Positions 1 to 8,548 of a stretch of DNA of 44,958 nucleotides are shown here, in pieces. The position numbers and the translations under genes were made by a program. Numbering within the stretch: the stretch's first letter is position 1; the number at the start of each line of letters is the position of its first letter. Location of the stretch: the NCBI RefSeq assembly GCF_002811985.1, contig NZ_NPDU01000036.1:1-44958 (forward strand), read 5' to 3'. The notes below the pieces were generated by a model. That model had not been told where the DNA came from. It was given only the letters and a program-made list of their open reading frames with translations, and did no database searches. Source of the stretch: Leptospira adleri (lineage in GTDB: Bacteria > Spirochaetota > Leptospiria > Leptospirales > Leptospiraceae).

Positions 1-430
1 GACCGAGCCTTTGTAACATTCCTTTGGAGTAGCCTGCCACTTTTTTGGAGGCCGCGTCCGCTATTCCGGTTTTTTCCAGAAGGGCCTTTGACTTTTTTTG
101 GATCTCGGAGCCTCTGATTCCGGCTAACTTTCCGCTGAAAGTTAGAAATTCTTCTCCTGTCAAAAAGCCCGGAATCGAAACTTTTTCCGGAAGATAACCG
201 ATTCTTTTGCGAAGGTTCGGCGAAAAGGGAAGTCCAAATAAATGGAAGTTTCCCGAGGTTTGTTTGGAAAATCCCATAAGGATTCGAACCAAGCTGGTTT
301 TACCGGCGCCGTTCGGACCTAAGAGCCCGAAGACGGATCCCTTAGGTACTCGGAACGAGATTCCTTTGAGAGCGTTTTGTTCTTTGTATTTTTTTTGTAT
401 CGAATCGATTTCAATTGCAAATTCGGACAT
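1..430 (-). CDS. ABC transporter ATP-binding protein, C-terminus cut by window edge
   Basis: This is the nucleotide-binding subunit of an ABC transporter, lying at the cytoplasmic face of the membrane. ATG at 428-430 on the minus strand gives 143 codons before the edge. Walker A GPNGAGKT is at residues 38-45, the Q-loop region reads YLPE at 79-82 (typical of ABC-2 export ATPases) and the signature loop reads YSKGM at 134-138 instead of LSGGQ, a variant common in this subgroup. Walker B and the switch His lie outside the window. Its permease should be further downstream on the minus strand, also outside. It is divergent from sixA across about 196 bp. The family is clear; the substrate cannot be told. 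Confidence 0.9.
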   Translation of the reverse strand, partial: MSEFAIEIDSIQKKYKEQNALKGISFRVPKGSVFGLLGPNGAGKTSLVRILMGFSKQTSGNFHLFGLPFSPNLRKRIGYLPEKVSIPGFLTGEEFLTFSGKLAGIRGSEIQKKSKALLEKTGIADAASKKVAGYSKGMLQRLG

Positions 431-594
431 GCACTTTTCCTTGGAATCAGAGCCTTTTCTAACAAACCGGTCCGCGGGGTCCAGAACCTTTAGGTTCTTT
501 GAAAGAATCCCGCCGGATGAAAGGTTAAGAATATAGAACGATTGGACCTTTTTTGCAAACGAAGGTTCCAGCGGGAGAAGGCTCGGTGATTTTA

Positions 595-608
595 GGGAAC
601 TTGTTCCC
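595..608. promoter_or_regulatory. Perfect hairpin or palindrome upstream of sixA
   Basis: GGGAAC-TT-GTTCCC is a perfect 6+2+6 inverted repeat ending 18 nt before the sixA ATG, in the divergent gap between the ABC gene and sixA. It could be an operator or an mRNA hairpin near the ribosome site. No partner protein can be named. Confidence 0.3.
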
Positions 609-626
609 GGTCCATCCTCTGAAAAC

Positions 627-1109
627 ATGAAGATAATTATTGCGAGACACGGAGAAGCGGAACCGAATTCTCCAGACGGTACGGACCGATCCAGGCCTCT
701 TACTTCCAAGGGAGTCGCCGACGTTCAAAAGATGGCGCGATTCTTTCAGGTCGGATTTAAGGTAACGAAAATCTATCACAGTCCATACAAACGTACGACC
801 GATACCGCAAAAATTTATACGGACATTCTCCATCCAGAACAAGAAACGGAATCCTTAGAGGATTTGGAAGCGGGTCAAGATATGTCCCGTGTTTGTCCTT
901 TGATCAAAAGTTTTTCCAACTCGGATACGATTTTAATCGTAGGTCATAGTCCGGACGTTTCCATCTTTGCCGAAAAACTTTTAGGAATCGGCGGAGTTGG
1001 AAAGAGTTTTCTTTTTTCTCCCGGTTCAGCGTTAGCAGTCAACGTTCCGAGAGAAAAATTTTTAGACGGACAAATCATCTGGTTTCTTTGTCCGGATTTT
1101 CTCTGTTAA
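627..1109 (+). CDS. sixA: Phosphohistidine phosphatase SixA-like protein
   Basis: A 160-aa cytoplasmic member of the histidine phosphatase superfamily. In E. coli SixA removes phosphate from phosphohistidine on histidine-phosphotransfer or PTS-type proteins. The catalytic RHG is at residues 7-9, a second Arg sits in the SPYKR stretch near 52-56, and the second catalytic His is in GHS at 106-108. The length matches SixA rather than longer phosphoglycerate mutases. The ATG gives the family-standard start MKIIIARHG. It is followed by tRNA-Pro on the same strand with no clear terminator between. The family assignment is firm; the protein substrate in this organism is inferred. Confidence 0.88.
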   Translation: MKIIIARHGEAEPNSPDGTDRSRPLTSKGVADVQKMARFFQVGFKVTKIYHSPYKRTTDTAKIYTDILHPEQETESLEDLEAGQDMSRVCPLIKSFSNSDTILIVGHSPDVSIFAEKLLGIGGVGKSFLFSPGSALAVNVPREKFLDGQIIWFLCPDFLC

Positions 1110-1169
1110 AGTTCCTCGCTTTTTTCAGTTTACAGAAGAACCTTTTCCAAAATTCTTACAGTATTATTT

Positions 1170-2051
<882 letters not shown>

Positions 2052-2056
2052 GAGCC

Positions 2057-2314
2057 TTATTTCTTAATGAAATGATTCAGAATGTTGTCTCGGATCTCTT
2101 CGAACCGAACCAATCCCCATGCAAGATTGACTTTCAATTTTAGGGCGTTGTCGCTCATGTCTTTTTCACCCTGAGCTTTGAGCTGATCGAATCGTTCCTC
2201 GATCTTTTCCTTTCCATCGTTTAAATCATCTACTAGTTTGTCGAAAATCTCGCGGGAGGTTTGAACTGCGCCGATCCCTGCGTTGATTATGTCGTTTAAT
2301 TTGTTTTTTTCCAT
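2057..2314 (-). CDS. Phasin-like small coiled-coil protein (copy 1)
   Basis: An 85-aa, highly charged, all-helical protein starting MEKNKLNDIINAG. The segment from about 10 to 45 (NAGIGAVQTSRE, then KLVDDLNDGKE) resembles the PhaF/PhaI phasin N-terminus, where an amphipathic helix binds polyhydroxyalkanoate granules. I chose the ATG at 2314 because GAGAGG lies 7 nt upstream; a TTG 15 nt earlier is also open. The same N-terminal pattern (MEK, then D, NAG and G) recurs in the protein at 28179-28562. It is the first gene of a pair with the class D beta-lactamase-like gene. Granule binding is inference from family resemblance; in Leptospira these are usually annotated only as phasin-related. Confidence 0.75.
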   Translation of the reverse strand: MEKNKLNDIINAGIGAVQTSREIFDKLVDDLNDGKEKIEERFDQLKAQGEKDMSDNALKLKVNLAWGLVRFEEIRDNILNHFIKK

Positions 2315-2352
2315 ACGGCAACCTCTCAATTCGTTTTAGAGGATCTCTAAAA

Positions 2353-2379
2353 CTATTTTTGTGCAGTGCATAAAAATAG
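2353..2379. promoter_or_regulatory. 27-bp dyad with TGC-N3-GCA core upstream of phasin-like gene 1
   Basis: The sequence is symmetric about G2366: CTATTTTT at 2353-2360, TGC at 2362-2364, AGT centre, GCA at 2368-2370, AAAAATAG at 2372-2379, with one mismatched pair among 12. It lies about 40-65 nt before the ATG of the phasin-like gene. The TGC-N3-GCA core is the pattern reported for PhaR-type repressors of phasin genes in alphaproteobacteria. Function here is inferred. Confidence 0.5.
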
Positions 2380-2477
2380 CAAACATTTTTTTTAAGTTTT
2401 TTCCTTGCTTCATCCCAAAGTTTCAGGAAATCCTTTTTAAAAATTTAAAAATACGGAGTTCAAACGGCCAACTTGGT

Positions 2478-2634
2478 GTAGGAGTTCCTACGGGAAGAGG
2501 ACGGACTTTCGCTTGCAAAATAATGGTTTTGTGATAGAGGAAAGTCTCCCGAGTTTTCCACCCCCCACCCCGCCACCCAAAATCAGGGTGGGGCTCGCGA
2601 CTTTTACGGAAATCTGTCGTACCTCCGACAATCC
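2478..2634. repeat. Dispersed structured intergenic repeat, copy A
   Basis: About 157 nt shared with 11492-11654 at high identity. Landmarks in order: GTAGGA-GT-TCCTAC at 2478-2491; CTTGCAAAA; TGATAGAG; TCTCCCGAGTTTTCC; a CCACCC/GGGTGG hairpin with identical AAAATCA loop at 2573-2591; CGCGACTTT; and a TGTCG/CGACA hairpin at 2615-2630 whose loop differs between copies. There are no terminal inverted repeats and no ORF in common, so it does not look like an insertion sequence. It sits between phasin-like gene 1 and the paraoxonase-like gene. Confidence 0.85.
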
Positions 2635-2703
2635 AGCTTGAGATCCAAATCATCTCCGGGGAAAGGTCACCAAAGTTTCGCGAAAATAGGACCGTCAAAC
2701 AAT

Positions 2704-3777
2704 ATGAAACAGCTTTCTTTCCTAAAACAAACCCTTCTCTGTGGGAACTCCCTCAATTTCCGAATCGCTGCGGCGTTTCTTTTTCTTCTCGTCCTTCTCA
2801 ACTGCGGCGCGGACATCAAATCGGCTGGGCCTTCGGGAAACGCTTGCAGCAGAATCGAAGGACTTCCCGGTCCCGAAGACTTAGCCTTGGACGCCGAAGA
2901 GAAGATTCTTTATGTCTCCAGTCACGAGAGGAGAATCTCCGATCAGACCGGAAAGATCTTCTGGATCGACCTCAAAACTTCATCGGTTCCGAAAGAACTC
3001 CCAGTGCAATTTCCTCCGGAGTTCCGACCTCACGGGATGAGCATCCTCAAAACAAAGGACCTCTATCGTCTTTACGTGATCTCTCATCCGACCCTTTATA
3101 AAAAACATAATATCGAGATATTCGAACGTAAGGGGAAAGAATGGTCCCATGTAGGAACTCTTACCGATCCACTGATCACGAGTCCGAACGATTTACACGT
3201 AGTCGCCGAAAACGAAATCTACGTCTCGAACGATCACGGCGCCGGAGGATTCTTCCGGTATCTTTTCTGGGACGATCTCCTCGGATTGAAACGAGCCGAC
3301 ATCGCTTACTACGACGGAAAATCTTGGTCGAACTTGAACAATCCCCTTTCCTATGGAAACGGAATCCTGCACACAAAGGATTCTCAGGGAGAAGAATTTT
3401 TATATCGATCGGGTTTTGCGGACCGAAGCGTATATCGTTTTCCGATCCAGAGAACGGACGGAAAGCCGGTTCTCGGTCAGGCCGAAAAGATCTTTCTGGA
3501 TTCGGGAACGGACAATCTGGAACTCGATTCTAAAGGAAGAATTTTCGTAGTAGGCCACGGTTCCACCTATCGATTCATCAGACACATGTTAAACGAGAAC
3601 TATCACGCGCCGACTCAGGTTTTTAGAATTTCTCAAGACGGAAGTTTTCAAGAAATTTTCGCCACGCCGGGAGATTTGATTTCCGCGGGAAGCACCGCGA
3701 TTCCGTTCGACGGAAGACTTTACGTCGCACAGGTATTCAATCCGTTCATTCTTAATTGCGAATATAACAATAATTGA
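2704..3777 (+). CDS. Paraoxonase/arylesterase-like beta-propeller lipoprotein
   Basis: A predicted 357-aa lipoprotein. The ATG at 2704 puts the signal peptide at residues 1-33 and the lipobox LLNC with Cys34; an earlier in-frame start would give an unnaturally long leader. The mature part resembles the six-bladed propeller of the paraoxonase/SMP-30 group, with calcium-site-like segments: GPEDLALD, FRPHGM, SPNDLHVV, YVSNDHG, GTDNLELD and VVGHGS. Family members are calcium-dependent lactonases or esterases. The substrate is unknown. It would be anchored in a membrane, possibly surface exposed. It is convergent with the SGNH lipoprotein gene, with 3 nt between stop codons. Confidence 0.8.
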   Translation: MKQLSFLKQTLLCGNSLNFRIAAAFLFLLVLLNCGADIKSAGPSGNACSRIEGLPGPEDLALDAEEKILYVSSHERRISDQTGKIFWIDLKTSSVPKELPVQFPPEFRPHGMSILKTKDLYRLYVISHPTLYKKHNIEIFERKGKEWSHVGTLTDPLITSPNDLHVVAENEIYVSNDHGAGGFFRYLFWDDLLGLKRADIAYYDGKSWSNLNNPLSYGNGILHTKDSQGEEFLYRSGFADRSVYRFPIQRTDGKPVLGQAEKIFLDSGTDNLELDSKGRIFVVGHGSTYRFIRHMLNENYHAPTQVFRISQDGSFQEIFATPGDLISAGSTAIPFDGRLYVAQVFNPFILNCEYNNN

Positions 3778-3780
3778 ATT

Positions 3781-4431
3781 TTATTTAAAGTAAATTTTTC
3801 GAATCGAGTCCGCGTATACGGTTCCCATTAGATCGTAACCGGCCGGGTTCGGATGAATCGGATCGATCTGCGGATATAAGGGAATCGTTTTTTCGGTTTC
3901 TAAAAAGACGGTTTCCATATCCGCGATCAAATAACGGGACGAAAGACTTTTTAAGTAAGGATTGATTTGGAGAATATTGGCTCGGTAACCGGGTTGAATC
4001 GTCGGCGGTAAAACTGTCACAAGAATCGCCGCGTTACTCGCCGTTTGAATTGAGTTCAGAAGAATTTCAAAGTTTCCCGGAAATTGATCGATCGGATAAC
4101 TGGAAACGTCGTTTGTTCCCAATTCTAAAATCAAAAGATCCTGTCGTTCCGTGAGCGCCGTTCCTACGACGTCGTTCCAACCCGGAACGGATCTTCCTGA
4201 AACGGAATAATCCGTGACCGTAAATCTTGTTCCTAACTTTTCTCTCAAACCGAAACCGTCCGACCTCTGAGATAAAGAATCACCGATGATTCCGACTTTT
4301 AAGAGCGGACCGATCAGCGGTAAAAGCGCCGAAAGCCCTTGTCGATCGGATTCTTTTCCAACGCAGGATACGAAGAAAAAAACGAAACCAAACGCGATCA
4401 AAAGAATTTTTTTAGACCGAAAAGAATTCAT
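3781..4431 (-). CDS. SGNH/GDSL-type esterase lipoprotein
   Basis: A 216-aa lipoprotein with signal peptide and lipobox FVSC at Cys23. All SGNH blocks are present: GDSL at 50-53 with nucleophile Ser52, Gly in SVSG near 77-79, GTND at 105-108, and the catalytic Asp/His pair in DPIHPN (Asp190, His193). Such enzymes remove acyl or acetyl groups from lipids or carbohydrates in the envelope. Its ATG overlaps the stop of the upstream glycosyltransferase gene as ATGA (4428-4431), so translation is probably coupled. This suggests that the two act on the same envelope glycan or glycolipid, which is inference. Confidence 0.88.
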   Translation of the reverse strand: MNSFRSKKILLIAFGFVFFFVSCVGKESDRQGLSALLPLIGPLLKVGIIGDSLSQRSDGFGLREKLGTRFTVTDYSVSGRSVPGWNDVVGTALTERQDLLILELGTNDVSSYPIDQFPGNFEILLNSIQTASNAAILVTVLPPTIQPGYRANILQINPYLKSLSSRYLIADMETVFLETEKTIPLYPQIDPIHPNPAGYDLMGTVYADSIRKIYFK

Positions 4432-5930
4432 TTCTTTTTCCGTAAATAGATCTCCGCCTGAGCGCGTACGAGCTTTCGAGTGGTCGAAGGCGAAACGGAA
4501 ACGTTCTTTTTGTAAAAGGAGGAAGAATTCTCCTTTAGATAAGAATCGATTGTATCGTTTCTTTTCGTTCCTTCGCTGAAAACAAAAGTATCGATGGAAT
4601 CCAAAGTTCGCGAAAACATTTCCGGAGGAACGGGGAGCTCTCCGGGAATGAATTCCAAAACCTGCATATTCGGATATTTCTCTCTCAGATAAAAATACGG
4701 ATCTGGAATCGCTTGGATATAGACTTTTTTAGAATACTTGAGTTCGATTGCAATTTCTTCGGAAAACTTTTTTCCAAGATCGAACTCTGGATTCAGAAAT
4801 CCCACCTTTCGATAAGCGAGAAAAAGAACGATCAAGTTGCAGAACAGAAGTCCCGAACCCGTATAAACTACCCTCTTACGATCGGAATCTTCCAAAAGAA
4901 TTCCGCCTAACGCGGAAATCGGAATCGTAAGATACATCACATAATAAAATTCCGTGGAAAGAAAAAGGAACGCGAGCGTCCCGAAAATCCATACAAACAG
5001 AAATAGAAAACGTTCCTTTTTTTCCTTTAAAAGTCTTCGATTGATTCCGATTCCCGCCAAAAGAAAAATATAGAATAGAATTCTCACTCCCGGATTCTCA
5101 TATCCTCCGATGAGAATTTTGATCTTTGTGATCATGGAAAAAACCGAAAAGAGTTCCTTCTTTCTTCCGAACTGCAATCCGAATTGAAATAAAAATAGGT
5201 CCCATTTTGGAAACAACCATACAAACCATACGAACAACGGAAGCATTCCTCCCAGCCAAAACAAAGGCTGTAACAACGAACCCCTTCTCCAAAGAAGATA
5301 CAGGGAAGGAATTCCGAAAACGGCTCCGAAAGGATGAGAGAGGAAAGAAAGCCCGAGCAAAACACCGGAGGCGGCTCCTTCGGTCCAACTTACTTTTTCC
5401 GGAGATTCTTCCAATGCGCTTCGAACGAGAAAAAAAAGACTGCCTAACGCAAAGAACAGACAGAGGGCTTCCATTCTCGCCATCATTCCTACTCTCAAAA
5501 AAAGAAGATCGGATGCGAGGAGAAGACAGGAAAAAAGCGCGGAGAAAGAAGAGAAGCCGATTCTTTTTAAAATTCCATAGAAGATAAGAATGGAAAACGC
5601 CGCCGTTATCGAAGTAAAAAGACGCAGTCCTTCCAAACCCTGCGCGATGTATTTCAACCAGAACCCGCCCGAAAAAAAATAGAGCGGGGGCATCCACAAG
5701 GTAATCTCTTCCATTCCCGGAATGAGACCTTCCAAAACGTTCGTTCTCAAAGTTCCAAAATTTGCGAAATCCTGAGAAGGAGAATAGAAAAGAACCTCGT
5801 CCGGCCAAACCGGCGGAAATTCTAATCGGTCGTTTTGAGGAACCCAAAGAAAAATAAAAACGACGAGAAACAGCAGCGCCAGAGGAACTGCGTTGAGGGG
5901 AATCAGTTTGGCAAGAAATTTCCGGGACAT
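4428..5930 (-). CDS. GT-C/GT39-like membrane glycosyltransferase
   Basis: A 500-aa polytopic inner-membrane protein with roughly 10-12 hydrophobic segments. After the first transmembrane helix comes WPDE (Trp42-Glu45), the acidic loop motif of the GT-C fold shared by PMT/ArnT-like transferases that use polyprenyl-phosphate sugars. The C-terminal 100 residues are soluble and contain a second DPYFYLREKYP-like stretch. It probably moves a sugar from a lipid carrier to an acceptor on the outer face of the inner membrane. It is coupled by ATGA to the SGNH lipoprotein gene. Donor and acceptor cannot be read from the sequence. Confidence 0.75.
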   Translation of the reverse strand: MSRKFLAKLIPLNAVPLALLFLVVFIFLWVPQNDRLEFPPVWPDEVLFYSPSQDFANFGTLRTNVLEGLIPGMEEITLWMPPLYFFSGGFWLKYIAQGLEGLRLFTSITAAFSILIFYGILKRIGFSSFSALFSCLLLASDLLFLRVGMMARMEALCLFFALGSLFFLVRSALEESPEKVSWTEGAASGVLLGLSFLSHPFGAVFGIPSLYLLWRRGSLLQPLFWLGGMLPLFVWFVWLFPKWDLFLFQFGLQFGRKKELFSVFSMITKIKILIGGYENPGVRILFYIFLLAGIGINRRLLKEKKERFLFLFVWIFGTLAFLFLSTEFYYVMYLTIPISALGGILLEDSDRKRVVYTGSGLLFCNLIVLFLAYRKVGFLNPEFDLGKKFSEEIAIELKYSKKVYIQAIPDPYFYLREKYPNMQVLEFIPGELPVPPEMFSRTLDSIDTFVFSEGTKRNDTIDSYLKENSSSFYKKNVSVSPSTTRKLVRAQAEIYLRKKK

Positions 5931-5941
5931 AGACCCGAGGG

Positions 5942-5966
5942 AAATCCGGGAAAATTTCCCGGATTT
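5942..5966 (-). terminator. Stem-loop between STAS gene and glycosyltransferase gene
   Basis: AAATCCGGG at 5942-5950 and CCCGGATTT at 5958-5966 form a 9-bp stem with a 7-nt loop, starting inside the STAS stop codon. On the minus strand the stem is followed by CCCTCGG and not by a T-run, so it may be an mRNA-processing or attenuating hairpin, not a full terminator. Confidence 0.4.
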
Positions 5967-6301
5967 TAGGTTAGCGAATCGAGAGCCGCGCTTTCTGTTT
6001 CGTAGACTTCAAACAGATCCAGCAGTTCGACCACGTCGAATACTTTCTTTACGGGAGGAGTGATACAACAAAGTTTCAACTTCCTTCCTTGCTTTTCCAA
6101 CTCACGGACCATACCCACAAAGATACGAATTCCGGAAGAGGAGATGTATGAAATATTTTCCAGGTTTATCAAAATATCGCCCTGGCCGGACTGAACATCA
6201 TCCAGTAATTTTGCTTCGACTTCGTCTGAATGTCCGATATCCAGCCTTCCGTTGAGAGCAACTAGAGTATGCTTACCGATCTTTTTCGTCTTGATTTCCA
6301 A
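5966..6301 (-). CDS. STAS-domain anti-sigma factor antagonist (SpoIIAA/RsbV type)
   Basis: A 111-aa single STAS domain. In partner-switching systems such proteins bind an anti-sigma kinase when unphosphorylated and are inactivated by phosphorylation of a conserved Ser. The diagnostic stretch is ISYISSSGIRIF at residues 50-61, with Ser55/Ser56 next to Gly57 as the likely phosphorylation site, followed by a leucine-rich C-terminal helix. The start is TTG at 6301 with AAGGAAG 6 nt upstream. No kinase or phosphatase partner is nearby, which is usual in Leptospira, where stand-alone STAS genes are scattered. Cytoplasmic. Confidence 0.9.
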   Translation of the reverse strand: MEIKTKKIGKHTLVALNGRLDIGHSDEVEAKLLDDVQSGQGDILINLENISYISSSGIRIFVGMVRELEKQGRKLKLCCITPPVKKVFDVVELLDLFEVYETESAALDSLT

Positions 6302-6337
6302 AGATGGCTTCCTTTTGGAGAATTAGGACTAAATTAA

Positions 6338-6350
6338 GCGTTCAGAACGC
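6338..6350 (-). terminator. Short inverted repeat downstream of recombinase-like gene
   Basis: GCGTTC-A-GAACGC is an inverted repeat between the recombinase-like gene and the STAS gene. On the minus strand it is followed by TTAATTTAG, a weak T-rich tail. It could be a weak terminator or a palindromic site. Confidence 0.25.
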
Positions 6351-6365
6351 GTTTACAACTCATTT

Positions 6366-6938
6366 TTAAGCTCCAACGTCTATAATTTCTTCGATGGAAA
6401 ATATTTTTACCTGGTCGCTCTTTCCGTTTTTCCCAATCAATTTATAGGTCGCCCTTCGAGTCTTATATCCGAGATAGAAGGAAATGTATGCGATGGAAAT
6501 GCCGTGTTTATACATTCGAACCGCGATCGTTCTTCGAATGATCGGAAAAGTGATCTCGATTCCGGTTTTGATTTCTATCTTTTGAAGAAGTTTTTGTATC
6601 GTTCTTCTATGGAGTTTTCCTTTTCTTCCGGAAAACAGGAAGTCTTCGGAAGATTTTGATCGAAGAGCGCCGTAAAAATCCTTTAATAAACATCCTGGAA
6701 TTACCAAAGGACGATTTCCGTTCAAACCACGAATTCGTAATATTCGATTCTCGACGTCTACGTCTTTTACAAGAATGGAAATCAATTCTTCCGGTCTTAA
6801 ACCGAGAGAGAATAAAATTCTTATCCAAGTATAGTGTAACGGATTGCTTCTGCAGGCATCCCTAAGACGTTCCATTTCAGAATCGATTAGAACTTTTCCC
6901 GATTCCAAGGCTTTCAAATTTTTCTTTTCTATGGTCAT
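6366..6938 (-). CDS. Degenerate tyrosine recombinase/integrase catalytic-domain protein
   Basis: 190 aa from the ATG at 6938, which has AGGGAGG 9 nt upstream; a longer open frame exists but lacks a ribosome site. It matches the catalytic half of phage integrase/XerC-D proteins without the N-terminal SAM-like core-binding domain. The first catalytic Arg is present in GLRPEEL (Arg48). The HxxR box reads PIIR (Pro132, Arg135), so its His is lost. The LGH box reads LGY (Tyr158). The beta-hairpin Lys of GKGNK appears lost (GLNGNRP). Tyr165 could be the nucleophile but lies two residues closer than usual. It is therefore probably not a normal recombinase and may be a DNA-binding relic. There is no attachment site or phage gene nearby. 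Confidence 0.7.
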   Translation of the reverse strand: MTIEKKNLKALESGKVLIDSEMERLRDACRSNPLHYTWIRILFSLGLRPEELISILVKDVDVENRILRIRGLNGNRPLVIPGCLLKDFYGALRSKSSEDFLFSGRKGKLHRRTIQKLLQKIEIKTGIEITFPIIRRTIAVRMYKHGISIAYISFYLGYKTRRATYKLIGKNGKSDQVKIFSIEEIIDVGA

Positions 6939-7059
6939 TGCAACAAACCTCCCTTTTAAATTCGGAAACATTTGCCAGAACCGTAAAAAATATGACAAAC
7001 AAAAAATAAAAATGTGAAATAAATTCTTTTTTCAGAATTCACAAATCATAAAATAAAAT

Positions 7060-7088
7060 TTGAATATTCAAAAAACATTAATTATTCT
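7060..7088 (+). promoter_or_regulatory. Candidate sigma-70-type promoter for a small RNA
   Basis: TTGAAT at 7060-7065 and TATTCT at 7083-7088 are separated by exactly 17 bp in an A+T-rich stretch with no plus-strand protein gene after it. Initiation would fall near 7095. The motif match is moderate and A+T-rich DNA gives chance hits, so support comes mainly from the terminator 120 nt further on. Confidence 0.35.
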
Positions 7089-7094
7089 GATTCG

Positions 7095-7216
7095 GAATAT
7101 TTAAAACTTCCGCGCGCAGGATCGAAAATTTTTAGGGAGAATGAAGATTCTAAAAAATGGAAGTCCTTCCGAAATTCCATCTCAAACGGACTTAAAGTCC
7201 GTTTTCAAGTTTTTTT
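7095..7216 (+). ncRNA. Candidate small RNA, about 120 nt
   Basis: A promoter-like pair is followed about 120 nt later by an intrinsic terminator on the same strand, while all neighbouring protein genes are on the minus strand. The interval contains a small hairpin (GGAAG-TC-CTTCC) before the terminator stem. A 46-codon frame starting at 7141 runs through the terminator, but its purine-rich box is only one base from the ATG, so I do not call it a gene. Confidence 0.3.
7184..7216 (+). terminator. Intrinsic terminator in the 6.9-7.5 kb intergenic region
   Basis: AAACGGACT at 7184-7192 and AGTCCGTTT at 7196-7204 form a perfect 9-bp stem with a TAA loop, followed by TCAAG and seven Ts (7210-7216). 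It points along the plus strand although no plus-strand protein gene lies upstream. Confidence 0.6.
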
Positions 7217-7313
7217 ACAGGAGCACTTTGTTTGTCGGAAAAAGCAAAAACACGCTTGTCTCGATGAAAGGATCTATTTTTTGAAAAAGACATTCTTGAA
7301 AATTCTATTTTAT

Positions 7314-7348
7314 AAACGTTCCAAATCGAACCTTCCGTTGGAACGTTT
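7314..7348. repeat. 11-bp perfect inverted repeat downstream of lipoprotein gene
   Basis: AAACGTTCCAA at 7314-7324 and TTGGAACGTTT at 7338-7348 flank a 13-nt loop. It lies 160 nt beyond the stop of the minus-strand lipoprotein gene; on that strand the stem is followed by ATAAAATAG, so it may serve as a weak terminator. The rest of the 6939-7510 interval shows no gene apart from the possible small RNA. Confidence 0.4.
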
Positions 7349-7510
7349 CTTACCGTTTCAAAAAAATCATTTATAAACAGTTTATGGTTTGTTTTAAATT
7401 TACAATCATCTGAAGATCCAATTCTTCATACACACAAGCTGAACTTCTCACTTCAGAATTCCACATATCGAATCAGAACAGCCGATTCCGGCAAGAAAGT
7501 CCGCGCGATT

Positions 7511-8194
7511 TTAATTCACTTCCACTCGATTCAACTCGTCCAGTTCCACTTTCCAAGAACGAACGATCTGAACCATGACATCCAAAACTGCCGGATCAGG
7601 CGAATCGTAAGAATCCGCCGCAAAGGAATCGACAGTTTCGAAACCTTGGATCGAATTCATGGAAGTCTTCTCCATCCTTGCCCGAAAAACTTCGAATTCT
7701 TCTATCGATTCCGTCGGAGAATTTTTTACGTAATACGGCTTTATGATACTGACTCGAATGCTTTCAATCGGAAGATTCTTTAAAGTTTGTAAGAGTCGAA
7801 AAGAAAGAAGTGCGATTTCTAATTTCATTCTTTCCTTGTATTCTTTTTGTCCTAAAAACGTAAGCGCCGAGTTTCCCCCCACCGCTAAAGTAACTTTCAC
7901 AGCTCCGCTTCCGGAGATATCGCCGGGAGCGATTTCGATTTCTTTCAATCGATCTCCCAAAAGTAAGAACGAAGTCTGCCGGATTTTCTCTTCCACCGGA
8001 ATCTGTTTATCGGATAATATCTTTTGCACTTGGTCTTTCGGACTCGGCTTGCAGGCGATCATCGAAAATAATACGCTCAAGATTAGAATAGGGTGAAATA
8101 CCCTATATACAGAATGAATCCCGCGGGAAAGACGATTTCGATTTTCGAGTCCATACTGAATTTTATCATGAGGATACAAATGTTCATTCTTCAT
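7511..8194 (-). CDS. Hypothetical lipoprotein
   Basis: A 227-aa protein of unknown function. The start is fixed by AAGGAGG 7 nt upstream of the ATG at 8194. This gives an unusually long polar N-region (about 33 residues) before the hydrophobic stretch VFHPILILSVLFSMIAC, with lipobox Cys48. The mature part is mixed alpha/beta without motifs I recognise; GDISGSGAVKVTLAVGG near the middle and a Tyr/Asp-rich tail stand out. It is flanked by non-coding DNA of about 570 bp downstream and 350 bp upstream, so it is probably transcribed alone. Confidence 0.75.
   Translation of the reverse strand: MKNEHLYPHDKIQYGLENRNRLSRGIHSVYRVFHPILILSVLFSMIACKPSPKDQVQKILSDKQIPVEEKIRQTSFLLLGDRLKEIEIAPGDISGSGAVKVTLAVGGNSALTFLGQKEYKERMKLEIALLSFRLLQTLKNLPIESIRVSIIKPYYVKNSPTESIEEFEVFRARMEKTSMNSIQGFETVDSFAADSYDSPDPAVLDVMVQIVRSWKVELDELNRVEVN

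Positions 8195-8548
<354 letters not shown>

Noticed and set aside
2423..2698. Minus-strand 91-codon frame upstream of the paraoxonase-like gene
   Set aside because: It covers the structured repeat; a similar frame in copy B is not collinear, and there is no ribosome site or family match.
7141..7281. 46-codon frame inside the candidate small RNA
   Set aside because: The purine-rich box is only one base from the ATG, and the frame runs through an intrinsic terminator.
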